A DNA stretch of 16,727 nucleotides from Deltaproteobacteria bacterium (GTDB taxonomy: Bacteria; Desulfobacterota; Syntrophia; Syntrophales; UBA2210), in assembly GCA_016935935.1 (NCBI GenBank), contig JAFGPZ010000014.1:1-16727 (forward strand). Direction: 5' to 3'. The position numbers and the translations under genes are program-made. Below the pieces are notes generated by a model that saw only the letters and a program-made list of their open reading frames with translations, was not told the origin of the DNA and did no database searches. This document shows positions 7,680 to 15,464 of this stretch, piece by piece (the stretch's first letter is position 1; each line of letters begins with the position of its first letter).

Positions 7680-9517
7680 TCTTTAACTTTATTTACTTCC
7701 GTTTTACGGGTTGGACCTCTTCTCTTTTTCTTTTTAGCATTCACAATGGCATCCAGTTCTTCCGAATTCAACACTTCCTTTATTAAGAGTTCCTCTGAAA
7801 GCCTCTTGAGTATTTCCGTGTTTTCTGAAAGAAGCGCTTTGGCCCTTTCGTAGTTTTCCTTCACGATCCTGGAGACCTCTTTATCAATCCTGATCGCCGT
7901 CTCCTCACTGTAATCCTTATGGGTTGAAATTTCTCTTCCGAGAAATATTTGTTCATCTTTCTTGCCGAATGATAGTGGTCCCATATCACCACTCATTCCC
8001 CACTCACATACCATCTTTCTTGCAAGCGCCGTCGCCCTCTCTATGTCATTCCCTGCACCTGTTGTAAACTCATTAAAAATCAGATCTTCGGCTGCCCTTC
8101 CACCCAGAAGTATTGCTATATTATTGGTGAGATAGGTTTTCGAATAGGTATGTTTTTCATCAATCGGCAACTGTTGTGTAAGTCCCAGCGCTCTTCCTCT
8201 CGGTATAATAGTCACTTTATGTATGGGATCAGTTCCGGGAATCAGCTTAGCAATCAGGGCATGCCCGGCCTCATGATAGGCCGTATTTTTTTTCTCTTCC
8301 TCACTGATTACCATGCTTTTTCTCTCAATACCCATAAGGACTTTATCCTTTGCAAATTCGAAATCGGCCATGCCTACAAGGTCCTTATTAAAACGTGCGC
8401 CATTCAGCGCTGCTTCATTAACCAAATTTTCTATATCGGCGCCAGAGAACCCTGGTGTTCCTCTGGCCAGGATAGAAAGATTAACATCCTCGTCGAGAGG
8501 CACTTTTTTTACGTGTACCTGAAAGATCTTTTCCCTTCCCTTCACATCAGGAAGTGGAACCACGACCTGTCTGTCAAATCTCCCCGGTCTCAGGAGGGCT
8601 GGATCCAGAACGTCGGGCCGGTTCGTGGCAGACATGATTATAACTCCTTCACTGGATTCAAATCCATCCATCTCCACAAGCATCTGATTAAGCGTTTGTT
8701 CCCTCTCATCATGACCTCCTCCTAAACCAGCACCCCTATGCCGACCCACAGCGTCAAGCTCGTCTATAAAAATTATACAGGGGGCGTTCTTTTTCCCCTG
8801 ATTGAAAAGGTCTCTAACACGTGATGCGCCCACTCCCACAAACATCTCCACAAAATCGGAACCGCTTATACTCATGAAGGGGACTTCAGCCTCACCTGCG
8901 ATTGCGCGCGCAAGGAGAGTTTTCCCTGTACCGGGTGAGCCTATAAGGAGAACACCCTTGGGAATTCTTCCGCCCAGTCTTGTAAATTTCTTTGGATCTT
9001 TCAGAAACTCTACGACTTCTTCAAGCTCTGCCTTTGCTTCTTCAATACCTGCAACATCGTCGAACGTGACCTTCTTGGACTTGTCGGTCATCAATTTTGC
9101 TCTGCTTTTCCCGAATGACATCGCCTTTCCGCCGCCGCCCTGCATCTGTCTCATAAAGAATACCCAAACGCCGACAAGAAGCAGTATGGGAAGCCATGAA
9201 ATGAGTATAGTCATGTACCAGGGTGTTCCCTCATCTGGCTTTGCGGAGATTCTCACCTTTTTGTCTTTCAATGTCGAAACAAGATTGGCATCTTTTGGAG
9301 CATAGGTCTTGAAACGCTTACCGTCAACAAGCTTGCCCTCCACGTTGTTGCCTTGAATAGTGACTTCCGAGACATGTCCTCTGTCAACCAGGTCAATGAA
9401 ATCACTGTATACGATTTCGTCCCACATCCTCTGTGGTTGATTGAACATATTAAAGAGAAGCACAAATACGAGGCTTATCACAATCCATAGAGCTATATTT
9501 TTTTGTAATTGATTCAC
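7676..9517 (-). CDS. ftsH: FtsH, membrane-anchored AAA+ zinc metalloprotease
   Basis: A 613-residue inner-membrane protease that removes misfolded membrane proteins and short-lived cytoplasmic regulators. Two membrane segments (about 8-25 and 102-122) flank a small periplasmic domain. The ATPase has Walker A GSPGTGKT at 193-200, pore FVGVG at about 226-230, Walker [11 protein letters not shown] with D252/E253, and arginine fingers R313 and R316 in RPGRFDR. The protease site is HEAGH at 415-419 with third ligand D491. I chose the GTG at 9517: the protein then starts [11 protein letters not shown] like relatives, with GGGAG 9 bases upstream. The frame stays open for 20 more codons to a TTG at 9577 inside the end of tilS, but that start lacks support. 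Confidence 0.97.
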   Translation of the reverse strand: MNQLQKNIALWIVISLVFVLLFNMFNQPQRMWDEIVYSDFIDLVDRGHVSEVTIQGNNVEGKLVDGKRFKTYAPKDANLVSTLKDKKVRISAKPDEGTPWYMTILISWLPILLLVGVWVFFMRQMQGGGGKAMSFGKSRAKLMTDKSKKVTFDDVAGIEEAKAELEEVVEFLKDPKKFTRLGGRIPKGVLLIGSPGTGKTLLARAIAGEAEVPFMSISGSDFVEMFVGVGASRVRDLFNQGKKNAPCIIFIDELDAVGRHRGAGLGGGHDEREQTLNQMLVEMDGFESSEGVIIMSATNRPDVLDPALLRPGRFDRQVVVPLPDVKGREKIFQVHVKKVPLDEDVNLSILARGTPGFSGADIENLVNEAALNGARFNKDLVGMADFEFAKDKVLMGIERKSMVISEEEKKNTAYHEAGHALIAKLIPGTDPIHKVTIIPRGRALGLTQQLPIDEKHTYSKTYLTNNIAILLGGRAAEDLIFNEFTTGAGNDIERATALARKMVCEWGMSGDMGPLSFGKKDEQIFLGREISTHKDYSEETAIRIDKEVSRIVKENYERAKALLSENTEILKRLSEELLIKEVLNSEELDAIVNAKKKKRRGPTRKTEVNKVKE

Positions 9518-9518
9518 G

Positions 9519-9577
9519 TTGTTTGACTCCCTGTCAAGAATTCGGGTAAACAGCTGACCTGCAATGCTGTCAAACAA
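9519..9577. repeat. 9-bp inverted repeat bridging the tilS stop and ftsH start
   Basis: TTGTTTGAC (9519-9527) and GTCAAACAA (9569-9577) are perfect inverse copies 41 bases apart. In the minus-strand mRNA the upstream arm contains the tilS stop codon, and the downstream arm ends one base before the ftsH GTG. The ftsH Shine-Dalgarno sequence sits just inside the stem. The structure could control access of ribosomes to ftsH. Confidence 0.6.
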
Positions 9578-10967
9578 GTTCAGCCTTTACCACCTTATCC
9601 GTCATCTTTGTCAATCTGACGGCATTGTTCATTTTCATTCCTATTATCCACAATACGGAGTTCCGGTCAACTAAAAGGGGTATAATGCCCCTTCTTTTTT
9701 TAGGAATCTTCGCATCAATAAAGATATCTTTTACCTTTTTTGTACCTTCCATACCAAGGGGCTGCATCCTGTCTCCAGGTTTTATATTTCTAATTTCGAC
9801 AGGAAAGGTTATTGCCTTATAATCCATATAGATCGCCCTGTTGTTTTTAAAGTCAATATTCTCAACATTCACAAAATCAAACTTTAACTTAATGTCAGAC
9901 TCACGAATATGAATTGTCGCCGGTATATCTACTCTATAAGTGAAATCGGAACAACCTGGCGTTGAAGGATATCCTGCCTTTGAAAAAACAAGAATGTCAT
10001 ATTCCCGTTCAACCCTAATATGAAAGGGAAGATTGAGAGAGACGTTAGGAATCCTGCTGTTGATCAGGTTGCACACTGACATGATATTCGCATAACCGAT
10101 TCCCGTCTTTTTTGAAGAAATCTTTCTAAGGAGGAACTTTATAACCCTCTGTTGCATTGCGCAGTGCAGTTTCCTGAATTCTGAAATGTTGATCCGAATC
10201 TCGTCACCGTCGAGCAGAAGTTTCCAGTTTTTAAGTATGCCCGCAACTTCTTTTTCGAAATAATCATCTTCCTCTCTCAGGATATCCGCCATCTGACACA
10301 GGTTTTCCATCAATCTATTATTGTAACTATTCCGCAATGCCGGAATGAGGTCTGTCCTTATCCTGTTTCTCAAATAGGCACTATCCCTGTTGGAACTGTC
10401 GGTGACATATTGCACCCCCTCTTTGTCAAGAAATGCAACTATTTCGTTTCTCGTCACCTCAAGGAAAGGCCTTATATACCTTCCTTCCCGAACCGGCAGC
10501 ATCCCCTTTAACCCCTCTGACCCACTTCCCCTCAGAAACCTCATTACTATAGTTTCCGCCTGATCATTCAGATTATGTCCCAGAGCAATCTTGTTCAAGC
10601 CTTCCTTTTGTGAAAGTTCTTTAAAGAATTTATACCGCTCTCTTCTACCGATGTCCTCAATGGAACCTCCCTCAATCTTCCTTATCTCTGTTATGGAAAC
10701 ATTCCGGCTTTTCACTGGAATTTCCATCGATTCGCATAATTGCTTCACAAAGATCTCGTCTCTTTCGGATTCGTTGCCCCTCAACCCATGGTTCAAGTGA
10801 GCCACTATCAGGTGCAGGCTGTATTTTCCTGACAACAAGTAAAGGAACCTTAAAAGGGCCACAGAATCTGGGCCTCCCGAAACGGCTACGCATATTCTGT
10901 CTCCCCAATGGAGCATAGAGAAACGTTCGATCGTCCTAATAACCTTATTGGAAAAGGAAATTCCCAT
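9570..10967 (-). CDS. tilS: tRNA(Ile)-lysidine synthase
   Basis: A 465-residue ATP-pyrophosphatase that converts C34 of tRNA-Ile(CAU) to lysidine so that it reads AUA. The PP-loop SGGPDS is at 30-35, NHGLRG at 59-64, and the lysidine-synthase element [20 protein letters not shown] follows. The C-terminal TilS domain includes [13 protein letters not shown] and [16 protein letters not shown], the region that grips the tRNA acceptor stem, so this is the long form of the enzyme. The ATG is 3 bases after the stop of the phosphatase gene; no Shine-Dalgarno sequence is visible, so coupling is likely. The target tRNA-Ile(CAU) is not in this window; the CAU tRNA at the right edge looks like elongator Met. 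Confidence 0.97.
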   Translation of the reverse strand: MGISFSNKVIRTIERFSMLHWGDRICVAVSGGPDSVALLRFLYLLSGKYSLHLIVAHLNHGLRGNESERDEIFVKQLCESMEIPVKSRNVSITEIRKIEGGSIEDIGRRERYKFFKELSQKEGLNKIALGHNLNDQAETIVMRFLRGSGSEGLKGMLPVREGRYIRPFLEVTRNEIVAFLDKEGVQYVTDSSNRDSAYLRNRIRTDLIPALRNSYNNRLMENLCQMADILREEDDYFEKEVAGILKNWKLLLDGDEIRINISEFRKLHCAMQQRVIKFLLRKISSKKTGIGYANIMSVCNLINSRIPNVSLNLPFHIRVEREYDILVFSKAGYPSTPGCSDFTYRVDIPATIHIRESDIKLKFDFVNVENIDFKNNRAIYMDYKAITFPVEIRNIKPGDRMQPLGMEGTKKVKDIFIDAKIPKKRRGIIPLLVDRNSVLWIIGMKMNNAVRLTKMTDKVVKAELV

Positions 10968-10970
10968 GTG

Positions 10971-11615
10971 TTAGAAAAATAAATCTTTCAGCTCTGTGAT
11001 ATTCTCACAAGCGTAATCGGGATTTAATTCAAGAAGACTGTCTCTTTTTCCCAAGCCATTTAGAAGGGCACAACTGAGGGCGCCTGAATTTTTTGCCAGG
11101 TTGATGTCATTCCACCCGTCTCCGACGACGACAGTCTTTTTTACGTCAGCTGAGAATTTTTCAGTCAATAAATTCATGAGTGCCGGGTCCGGTTTTTTAT
11201 ATGGGCCCGTGTCCCTGCCAATTATCTCCTCAAAATATCCATCTATTTCCAATGCGCTGGCAATAATCCGGGAGAGGTCTTCTATCTTATTTGTAACTAT
11301 AACCTTTTTTGTTTCCCTGAAATGATAAAGGACGTCTGTAACTCCCGGATAGACAGATGTAGTATCGAGACAATGAATCCTGTAATAGGATATCAACATT
11401 TCATATGCCTCTTTTGCTTTATCGCGGTTGTCATCTCCAATTGACCTTTCAATAAGCTCCCTTACTCCATCTCCCACATAGCCTAAAACGATTTCTCTTT
11501 CCAGCACAGGCAGTGACATCTTTTGCAGCGTGTAGTTGACTGCAGATGCAATATCATCTCCCGAATCAACAAGAGTTCCATCTAAATCGAATATCATAAG
11601 ATCGATTTTTTTCAT
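10971..11615 (-). CDS. HAD-superfamily phosphatase, phosphoglycolate phosphatase-like
   Basis: A 214-residue HAD hydrolase. Motif I FDLDGTLVDS carries nucleophile D10 and acid/base D12; motif II is VTNK at 107-110; K140/K141 in GPYKKPDP is motif III; motif IV GDGWND holds D166 and D170. A helical cap lies between about 15 and 85, as in Gph and PpaX. The substrate may be 2-phosphoglycolate, pyrophosphate or another small phosphoester; sequence alone does not decide. The ATG at 11615 is chosen because AGGAGG lies 4 bases upstream; the open frame extends 22 codons further through the promoter region, which I reject. It is the first gene of the long minus-strand operon. Confidence 0.92.
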   Translation of the reverse strand: MKKIDLMIFDLDGTLVDSGDDIASAVNYTLQKMSLPVLEREIVLGYVGDGVRELIERSIGDDNRDKAKEAYEMLISYYRIHCLDTTSVYPGVTDVLYHFRETKKVIVTNKIEDLSRIIASALEIDGYFEEIIGRDTGPYKKPDPALMNLLTEKFSADVKKTVVVGDGWNDINLAKNSGALSCALLNGLGKRDSLLELNPDYACENITELKDLFF

Positions 11616-11644
11616 TACACCTCCTGTTCTTAAATATTGCTGTA

Positions 11645-11674
11645 TTATTATAATAACACATACACCAATAGCAA
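11645..11674 (-). promoter_or_regulatory. Promoter of the gph-tilS-ftsH-folP-acpS-tsaE-lysC operon, palindromic -10
   Basis: On the minus strand, TTGCTA (11674-11669) and TATAAT (11652-11647) are separated by 16 bases; transcription would start near 11640, 25 bases before the first ATG. The -10 sits in a perfect 12-bp palindrome, TTATTATAATAA (11645-11656), so the plus strand also carries TATAAT (11649-11654). A weak TTCTTA lies 16 bases before that copy. Both directions could therefore fire from the same opening. Confidence 0.55.
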
Positions 11675-11757
11675 GAATCATGGAACGAGTTTTCTTACAT
11701 CTTATGTTACAAAGTACAGAATATATTTGTTATGGCATCTTTCCTTATTATGTGATA

Positions 11758-11860
11758 CAGGTAAGTCATATCTGCTTGGATCCATTAAATGGGTGGACTG
11801 GGACGGACACTAATATTAGATATATGGGCCCTTCTCGTACCAGCGGAAGGGCTTTTTATT
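11758..11860 (+). promoter_or_regulatory. panB leader RNA: short hairpins followed by a terminator
   Basis: The 5' leader of panB contains a hairpin CAGGTA-AGTCA-TATCTG (11758-11774), a second ATCCAT-TAA-ATGGGT (11780-11794), a GGAC-rich stretch (11795-11809), the palindrome CTAATATTAG (11810-11819) and then a terminator. ATATCT (11768-11773) can alternatively pair with AGATAT (11818-11823), so exclusive folds are possible. A structured RNA called the pan motif has been described in front of panB/C/D genes in Chloroflexi, Firmicutes and deltaproteobacteria. I cannot match its consensus from memory, so assignment is tentative. A weak TATTAT (11746-11751) could be a local -10. Confidence 0.45.
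11828..11857 (+). terminator. Intrinsic terminator in the panB leader
   Basis: GCCCTTC (11828-11834) pairs perfectly with GAAGGGC (11846-11852) around an 11-base loop and is followed at once by TTTTTATT. The panB Shine-Dalgarno AGGGGAG begins at 11861, only a few bases on. No plus-strand gene precedes it within 5 kb or more, so it does not end an upstream gene; it fits an attenuator that panB transcription must read through. Confidence 0.75.
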
Positions 11861-11871
11861 AGGGGAGAAAG

Positions 11872-12690
11872 ATGAGCAAGGAACTAAAATTAAACAGAAT
11901 AACAGCATCGCACAGCTTGGAAATGAAGCGAAGGGGTGAAAAAATCACAATGCTCACCGCATACGATTATCCCACATCGCTTAAGGCCGACGAAGCAGGA
12001 ATAGATATGATACTCATCGGTGATTCCCTGGGCATGGTCATTCTCGGTTACGAGAGCACACTCCCTGTTACTATGGAAGAGATGATTCATCATACAAAGG
12101 CAGTGTCTCGCGGGGCAAAACATGCCATGGTTATTGGAGACCTGCCTTTTATGTCTTATCATACATCGACCGATGAGGCGGTATTTAACGCCGGCCGACT
12201 GATAAAGGAAGCCGGGGCCCAGGGCGTCAAACTTGAAGGGGGGAAAGAGGTATCAGCCGTTGTAAAGAGGATATCATCGGCAGGCATACCGGTTATGGCA
12301 CATCTCGGTCTTACTCCACAATCTATTCATAAACTAGGAGGATACAAGGTACAGGGGAGAGACAAATTGGATGCCAGAAGAATGTTGGAAGATGCAAAGA
12401 TTCTTGAGGACGCCGGCGCATTTTCACTTGTGCTCGAATGTGTCCCCGAAAAACTGGCCAAAGAAATAACTGAATCTCTTAACATACCTACTATTGGCAT
12501 AGGAGCTGGCGTACATTGCGATGGACAGGTTCTCGTAGTTAATGACATGCTTGGAATCTATGAAAAATTCACACCAAAATTTGTAAAGAAATACGCCAAC
12601 CTGAATCTAATTTTGAGCAATGCCTTCAAGCAATATATTGAGGATGTAAAATCGGGGGCATTCCCCGGCGAAGAACACTCTTTTCATTAA
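11872..12690 (+). CDS. panB: Ketopantoate hydroxymethyltransferase
   Basis: A 272-residue TIM-barrel enzyme that adds a hydroxymethyl group from methylene-tetrahydrofolate to 2-oxoisovalerate, the first committed step to pantothenate and CoA. Predicted metal and catalytic residues are in place: D51 in IGDSLG, D90 in VIGDLPF, E122 in KLEGG and E189 in VLECVP. The motif TAYDYPTS at 29-36 and GIGAG at 209-213 are also typical. The ATG has AGGGGAG 4 bases upstream. panC and panD are not next to it, and the following gene, adk, has its own promoter, so panB seems to be a single-gene unit controlled through its leader. Confidence 0.98.
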   Translation: MSKELKLNRITASHSLEMKRRGEKITMLTAYDYPTSLKADEAGIDMILIGDSLGMVILGYESTLPVTMEEMIHHTKAVSRGAKHAMVIGDLPFMSYHTSTDEAVFNAGRLIKEAGAQGVKLEGGKEVSAVVKRISSAGIPVMAHLGLTPQSIHKLGGYKVQGRDKLDARRMLEDAKILEDAGAFSLVLECVPEKLAKEITESLNIPTIGIGAGVHCDGQVLVVNDMLGIYEKFTPKFVKKYANLNLILSNAFKQYIEDVKSGAFPGEEHSFH

Positions 12691-12707
12691 TATTGTTGGT
12701 TTTGTAC

Positions 12708-12736
12708 TTGCCATTCTACTTGAGATACCCTATAAA
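12708..12736 (+). promoter_or_regulatory. Promoter of adk
   Basis: TTGCCA (12708-12713) and TATAAA (12731-12736) are separated by exactly 17 bases, giving a start near 12743 and a leader of about 65 bases. It lies in the 118-base gap after panB, where I see no terminator hairpin, so some read-through from panB is also possible. Confidence 0.65.
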
Positions 12737-12808
12737 GATTCGGCATTACTAACTCTTCAAGGCCTTTGACTCAAGAAAAAGAGACATAATTTTTGAAAGG
12801 AGTTTACA

Positions 12809-13480
12809 ATGAATATTCTGATTTTCGGTCCTAATGGAAGCGGCAAGGGAACACAAGGCTCGGTGGTTCAGAAAAAATTCGGCCTACCTCATATAGAGAC
12901 CGGGGTAATTTTCAGAGAAAACATCAGCCATGGAACCGACCTTGGCAAAAAGGCCAAAATGTATATCGATAAGGGTGAACTTGTTCCGGACGGCATTACG
13001 ATACCGATGATTCTCAACCGTCTTAAAGAGGATGATTGTAGAGATGGCTGGCTTCTTGATGGATTCCCGAGAAACCTGGCACAAGCAGAGGCTTTGTACG
13101 ATGCGCTGCAGAGTGAAAACCTGGATTTGGATTATGTTATAGAGATTATCCTGGATAGAGAAACGTCCAAGAGGCGCATCATGGGAAGAAGATTATGCGA
13201 AAAAGACAATAATCACCCCAATAATATTTATATATCTGCCATCAAGCCAGATAAAAAAGACGGCACCCTGTTATGCAGAGTTTGTGGCGGAAGCCTTACA
13301 ACCCGTCATGATGACCAGGATGAGACTGCAATTGATAAAAGGCATAACATCTACTACGATACATTGACTGGTACAATGGCCGCAATCAATTACTTCAAAA
13401 AAAGGGTTAAGGTCATAGGAATCGATGGACTTCCCGGTGTCAAGGAAGTTTCCGAAGAGCTGATGAAGAAACTGGTTTAG
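12809..13480 (+). CDS. adk: Adenylate kinase with metal-binding LID
   Basis: A 223-residue enzyme that interconverts ATP + AMP with 2 ADP. The P-loop reads GPNGSGKGT at 7-15 (usual form GxPGxGKGT, here asparagine at position 9), the AMP-binding region follows, and LLDGFPRN is at 82-89. The LID domain carries C130, H136, C156 and C159, a Cys-x5-His-x19-Cys-x2-Cys set. The same arrangement binds Zn, Co or Fe in the Desulfovibrio gigas enzyme, which supports a deltaproteobacterial origin. The RHDDQDETAI element (166-175) is conserved. The ATG has AAAGGAG 6 bases upstream. It is transcribed from its own promoter. Confidence 0.97.
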   Translation: MNILIFGPNGSGKGTQGSVVQKKFGLPHIETGVIFRENISHGTDLGKKAKMYIDKGELVPDGITIPMILNRLKEDDCRDGWLLDGFPRNLAQAEALYDALQSENLDLDYVIEIILDRETSKRRIMGRRLCEKDNNHPNNIYISAIKPDKKDGTLLCRVCGGSLTTRHDDQDETAIDKRHNIYYDTLTGTMAAINYFKKRVKVIGIDGLPGVKEVSEELMKKLV

Positions 13481-13496
13481 AAAACTCTCATAAATT

Positions 13497-13524
13497 GAAG
13501 CTTTCTACAGCGATAGCTTCTTTA
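13497..13524 (+). terminator. Candidate terminator after adk
   Basis: GAAGCTTTC (13497-13505) and GATAGCTTC (13512-13520) pair over 9 positions with one T-T mismatch around the loop TACAGC, followed by TTTAA. It begins 16 bases after the adk stop. The T-tract is short, so termination may be partial. Confidence 0.45.
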
Positions 13525-13546
13525 ACGAACCTGTCCCACTTATAAG
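13518..13546 (+). promoter_or_regulatory. Weak candidate promoter for lepA
   Basis: TTCTTT (13518-13523) and TATAAG (13541-13546) are 17 bases apart; the -35 is poor. It is listed because lepA needs a promoter upstream of the hairpin at 13611 unless it is read through from adk, and no better match was found in the gap. Confidence 0.25.
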
Positions 13547-13610
13547 GATTTTTGTTTAGTTGAAGCTTCCCTCGACACTTTACGGGGAATGTACTTGATG
13601 TTCAGTTCAC

Positions 13611-13643
13611 AAAAGCCTTCCTTGTTTTGAGGTAGGCTTTTTT
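13611..13643 (+). terminator. Terminator-like hairpin in the lepA leader
   Basis: AAAAGCCT (13611-13618) pairs with AGGCTTTT (13634-13641); inside, CC/GG pair after a T-T mismatch, with loop TTGTTTTGA. Six T follow the G/C part. The lepA ATG is 15 bases further on, so this hairpin lies in the lepA leader and 130 bases after the adk stop. It may finish adk transcription, attenuate lepA, or both. Confidence 0.65.
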
Positions 13644-13658
13644 GGTAGAGACACATAA

Positions 13659-15458
13659 ATGGAAAATATCAGGAACTTCAGTATAATCGCACATATAGAT
13701 CACGGTAAATCTACCCTTGCCGACAGATTGATACAGCATTCTGGCATAATTGATGAACGTAATTTCAAAGATCAGTTTCTTGATAATATGGACATCGAAC
13801 GTGAAAGAGGGATTACAATAAAAAGCCAGGCGATAACGCTTCCCTATCAGGCAAAAGACGGTCAAACTTATAAACTGAATCTGATCGACACACCCGGGCA
13901 TGTTGATTTCTCCTACGAAGTATCTCGAGCACTTGCATCATGCGAGGGTGTTTTGCTGCTTGTCGATGCCGTTCAGGGTGTGCAGGCCCAGACCGTTGCC
14001 AACCTCTACATGGCCATGGAACATGACCTTGAAATAATCCCTGTGATTAATAAGATCGATCTACCTGCAGCCAATATTGAGGAGGTTATGGAACAGATAG
14101 ATTCGGAGCTGGGTCTGGATCCCTATTCAAGTATCACATGTTCCGCCAAAGAAGGAACTGGCATAAACAATATCCTGGAAACGATCGTCAAAAAGATTCC
14201 ACCTCCCAGAGGAATAAAATCTGACCCGCTGGCCGCTCTCATCTTCGACGCGCACTATGATGTTTTTCGGGGGACAATCGTCCATTGCCGAGTTTTCGAT
14301 GGTTCTCTAAGGAACGGTGATTTAATCCGTTTCATGTACAATGAAACTAAACACAAGATTGAAGAAGTGGGATACTTCTCACTTGCCAGAGAGAAAAAGG
14401 ATTGTTTAAGTGCCGGCGATGTTGGTTACATAATCGCAGGAATCAAAACGGTTTCCGACGTTCACATTGGCGACACTATAACCCATGACAATAATCGCTG
14501 CAGTCAGCCGCTTCCGGGGTTTAAGGAGGTTAAACCGGTGGTTTTCGCATCAATCTACCCAATTTCTTCAGACGATTACGCGGAGCTGGCAGATTCACTG
14601 GAAAAATATAAGCTGAACGATTCATCATTCACGTATCAAAAGGATTCCTCTACTGCACTGGGACAGGGTTTTCGGTGTGGTTTCCTGGGACTTTTACATC
14701 TTGACATCGTACAGGAACGAATCGAAAGGGAATATGGCCTGTCCATACTTTTTTCTGTTCCCAGTGTCAGATACCGATTCACACTGAATGATGATAGAGT
14801 TGTTTTCATTGATAACCCAGCCTTCTACCCTGATTCCGCGTCTATAAAAAAAGGAGAAGAACCGTACATAAAAGGCACGATGATGTTCCCCGAAAGATAT
14901 ACCGGCGCTGTCATGAAACTGTGCATAGAAAAGAGGGGAGAAAACTCTGTCTTAAATTACCCCGGTCCCGGACGTACCGAGCTCATATTCGAAATGCCTC
15001 TGGCAGAGGTGATTACCGATTTCTACGACCGCGTAAAGACCATTACACAGGGATATGGTTCCTTTGATTATGATTTTATAGACTACAGGGAAAGTGACCT
15101 CACGCTCCTCGATATTCTTGTAAACGGAGAAAAAGTGGATGCCCTCTCTCAGATTGTTCACAGATCACGCGCACGTGAGCGCGGACTATATGCCTGCGAG
15201 CGATTAAGGGATGAAATACCGAGACACATGTTCAAGATAGCTATTCAGGGCGCCATCGGGGGACAGATTATCTCGCGCACTACCATTTCTCCATTCAGAA
15301 AGGATGTAACGGCAAAATGCTATGGCGGTGACATAACCCGCAAGAGAAAGCTCCTTGAAAAGCAGAAAAAGGGGAAAAAGAAGATGAAAACAGTCGGATC
15401 AGTCTCAATCCCGCAAAGCGCTTTTCTCGCCGTTTTAAAGTCCGATGCAAATTCTTAA
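13659..15458 (+). CDS. lepA: Elongation factor 4 (LepA)
   Basis: A 599-residue ribosome-associated GTPase, the same length as E. coli LepA. G1 AHIDHGKST is at 11-19, G2 in ERGITI near 49-54, G3 DTPGH at 77-81, G4 NKID at 131-134 and G5 CSAKEG shortly after. The EF-G-like domains II, III and V follow, then the LepA-specific C-terminal domain rich in lysine (about 555-585, including KQKKGKKKMKT). It acts in translation initiation and back-translocation under stress. The ribosome binding site is weak (GGTAGAG), directly after a terminator-like hairpin. The stop is 6 bases before hemW. Confidence 0.98.
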   Translation: MENIRNFSIIAHIDHGKSTLADRLIQHSGIIDERNFKDQFLDNMDIERERGITIKSQAITLPYQAKDGQTYKLNLIDTPGHVDFSYEVSRALASCEGVLLLVDAVQGVQAQTVANLYMAMEHDLEIIPVINKIDLPAANIEEVMEQIDSELGLDPYSSITCSAKEGTGINNILETIVKKIPPPRGIKSDPLAALIFDAHYDVFRGTIVHCRVFDGSLRNGDLIRFMYNETKHKIEEVGYFSLAREKKDCLSAGDVGYIIAGIKTVSDVHIGDTITHDNNRCSQPLPGFKEVKPVVFASIYPISSDDYAELADSLEKYKLNDSSFTYQKDSSTALGQGFRCGFLGLLHLDIVQERIEREYGLSILFSVPSVRYRFTLNDDRVVFIDNPAFYPDSASIKKGEEPYIKGTMMFPERYTGAVMKLCIEKRGENSVLNYPGPGRTELIFEMPLAEVITDFYDRVKTITQGYGSFDYDFIDYRESDLTLLDILVNGEKVDALSQIVHRSRARERGLYACERLRDEIPRHMFKIAIQGAIGGQIISRTTISPFRKDVTAKCYGGDITRKRKLLEKQKKGKKKMKTVGSVSIPQSAFLAVLKSDANS

Positions 15459-15464
15459 TATGCC

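Noticed and set aside
8150..8725. 191-residue plus-strand frame opposite ftsH
   Set aside because: Antisense to the conserved FtsH ATPase and protease core; no recognisable motifs or ribosome binding site.
11616..11681. 22-codon upstream extension of the HAD phosphatase
   Set aside because: It would run through the operon promoter and ignore the AGGAGG just before the ATG at 11615; the HAD motif I begins right after that ATG, as in relatives.
11780..11857. Known riboswitch classes (TPP, ZTP, THF, SAM/SAH, glycine, c-di-GMP) before panB
   Set aside because: I looked for their hallmark conserved segments and found none; the ACCAGCG-like bases in the terminator loop resemble part of the TPP fold by chance, with no CUGAGA partner.
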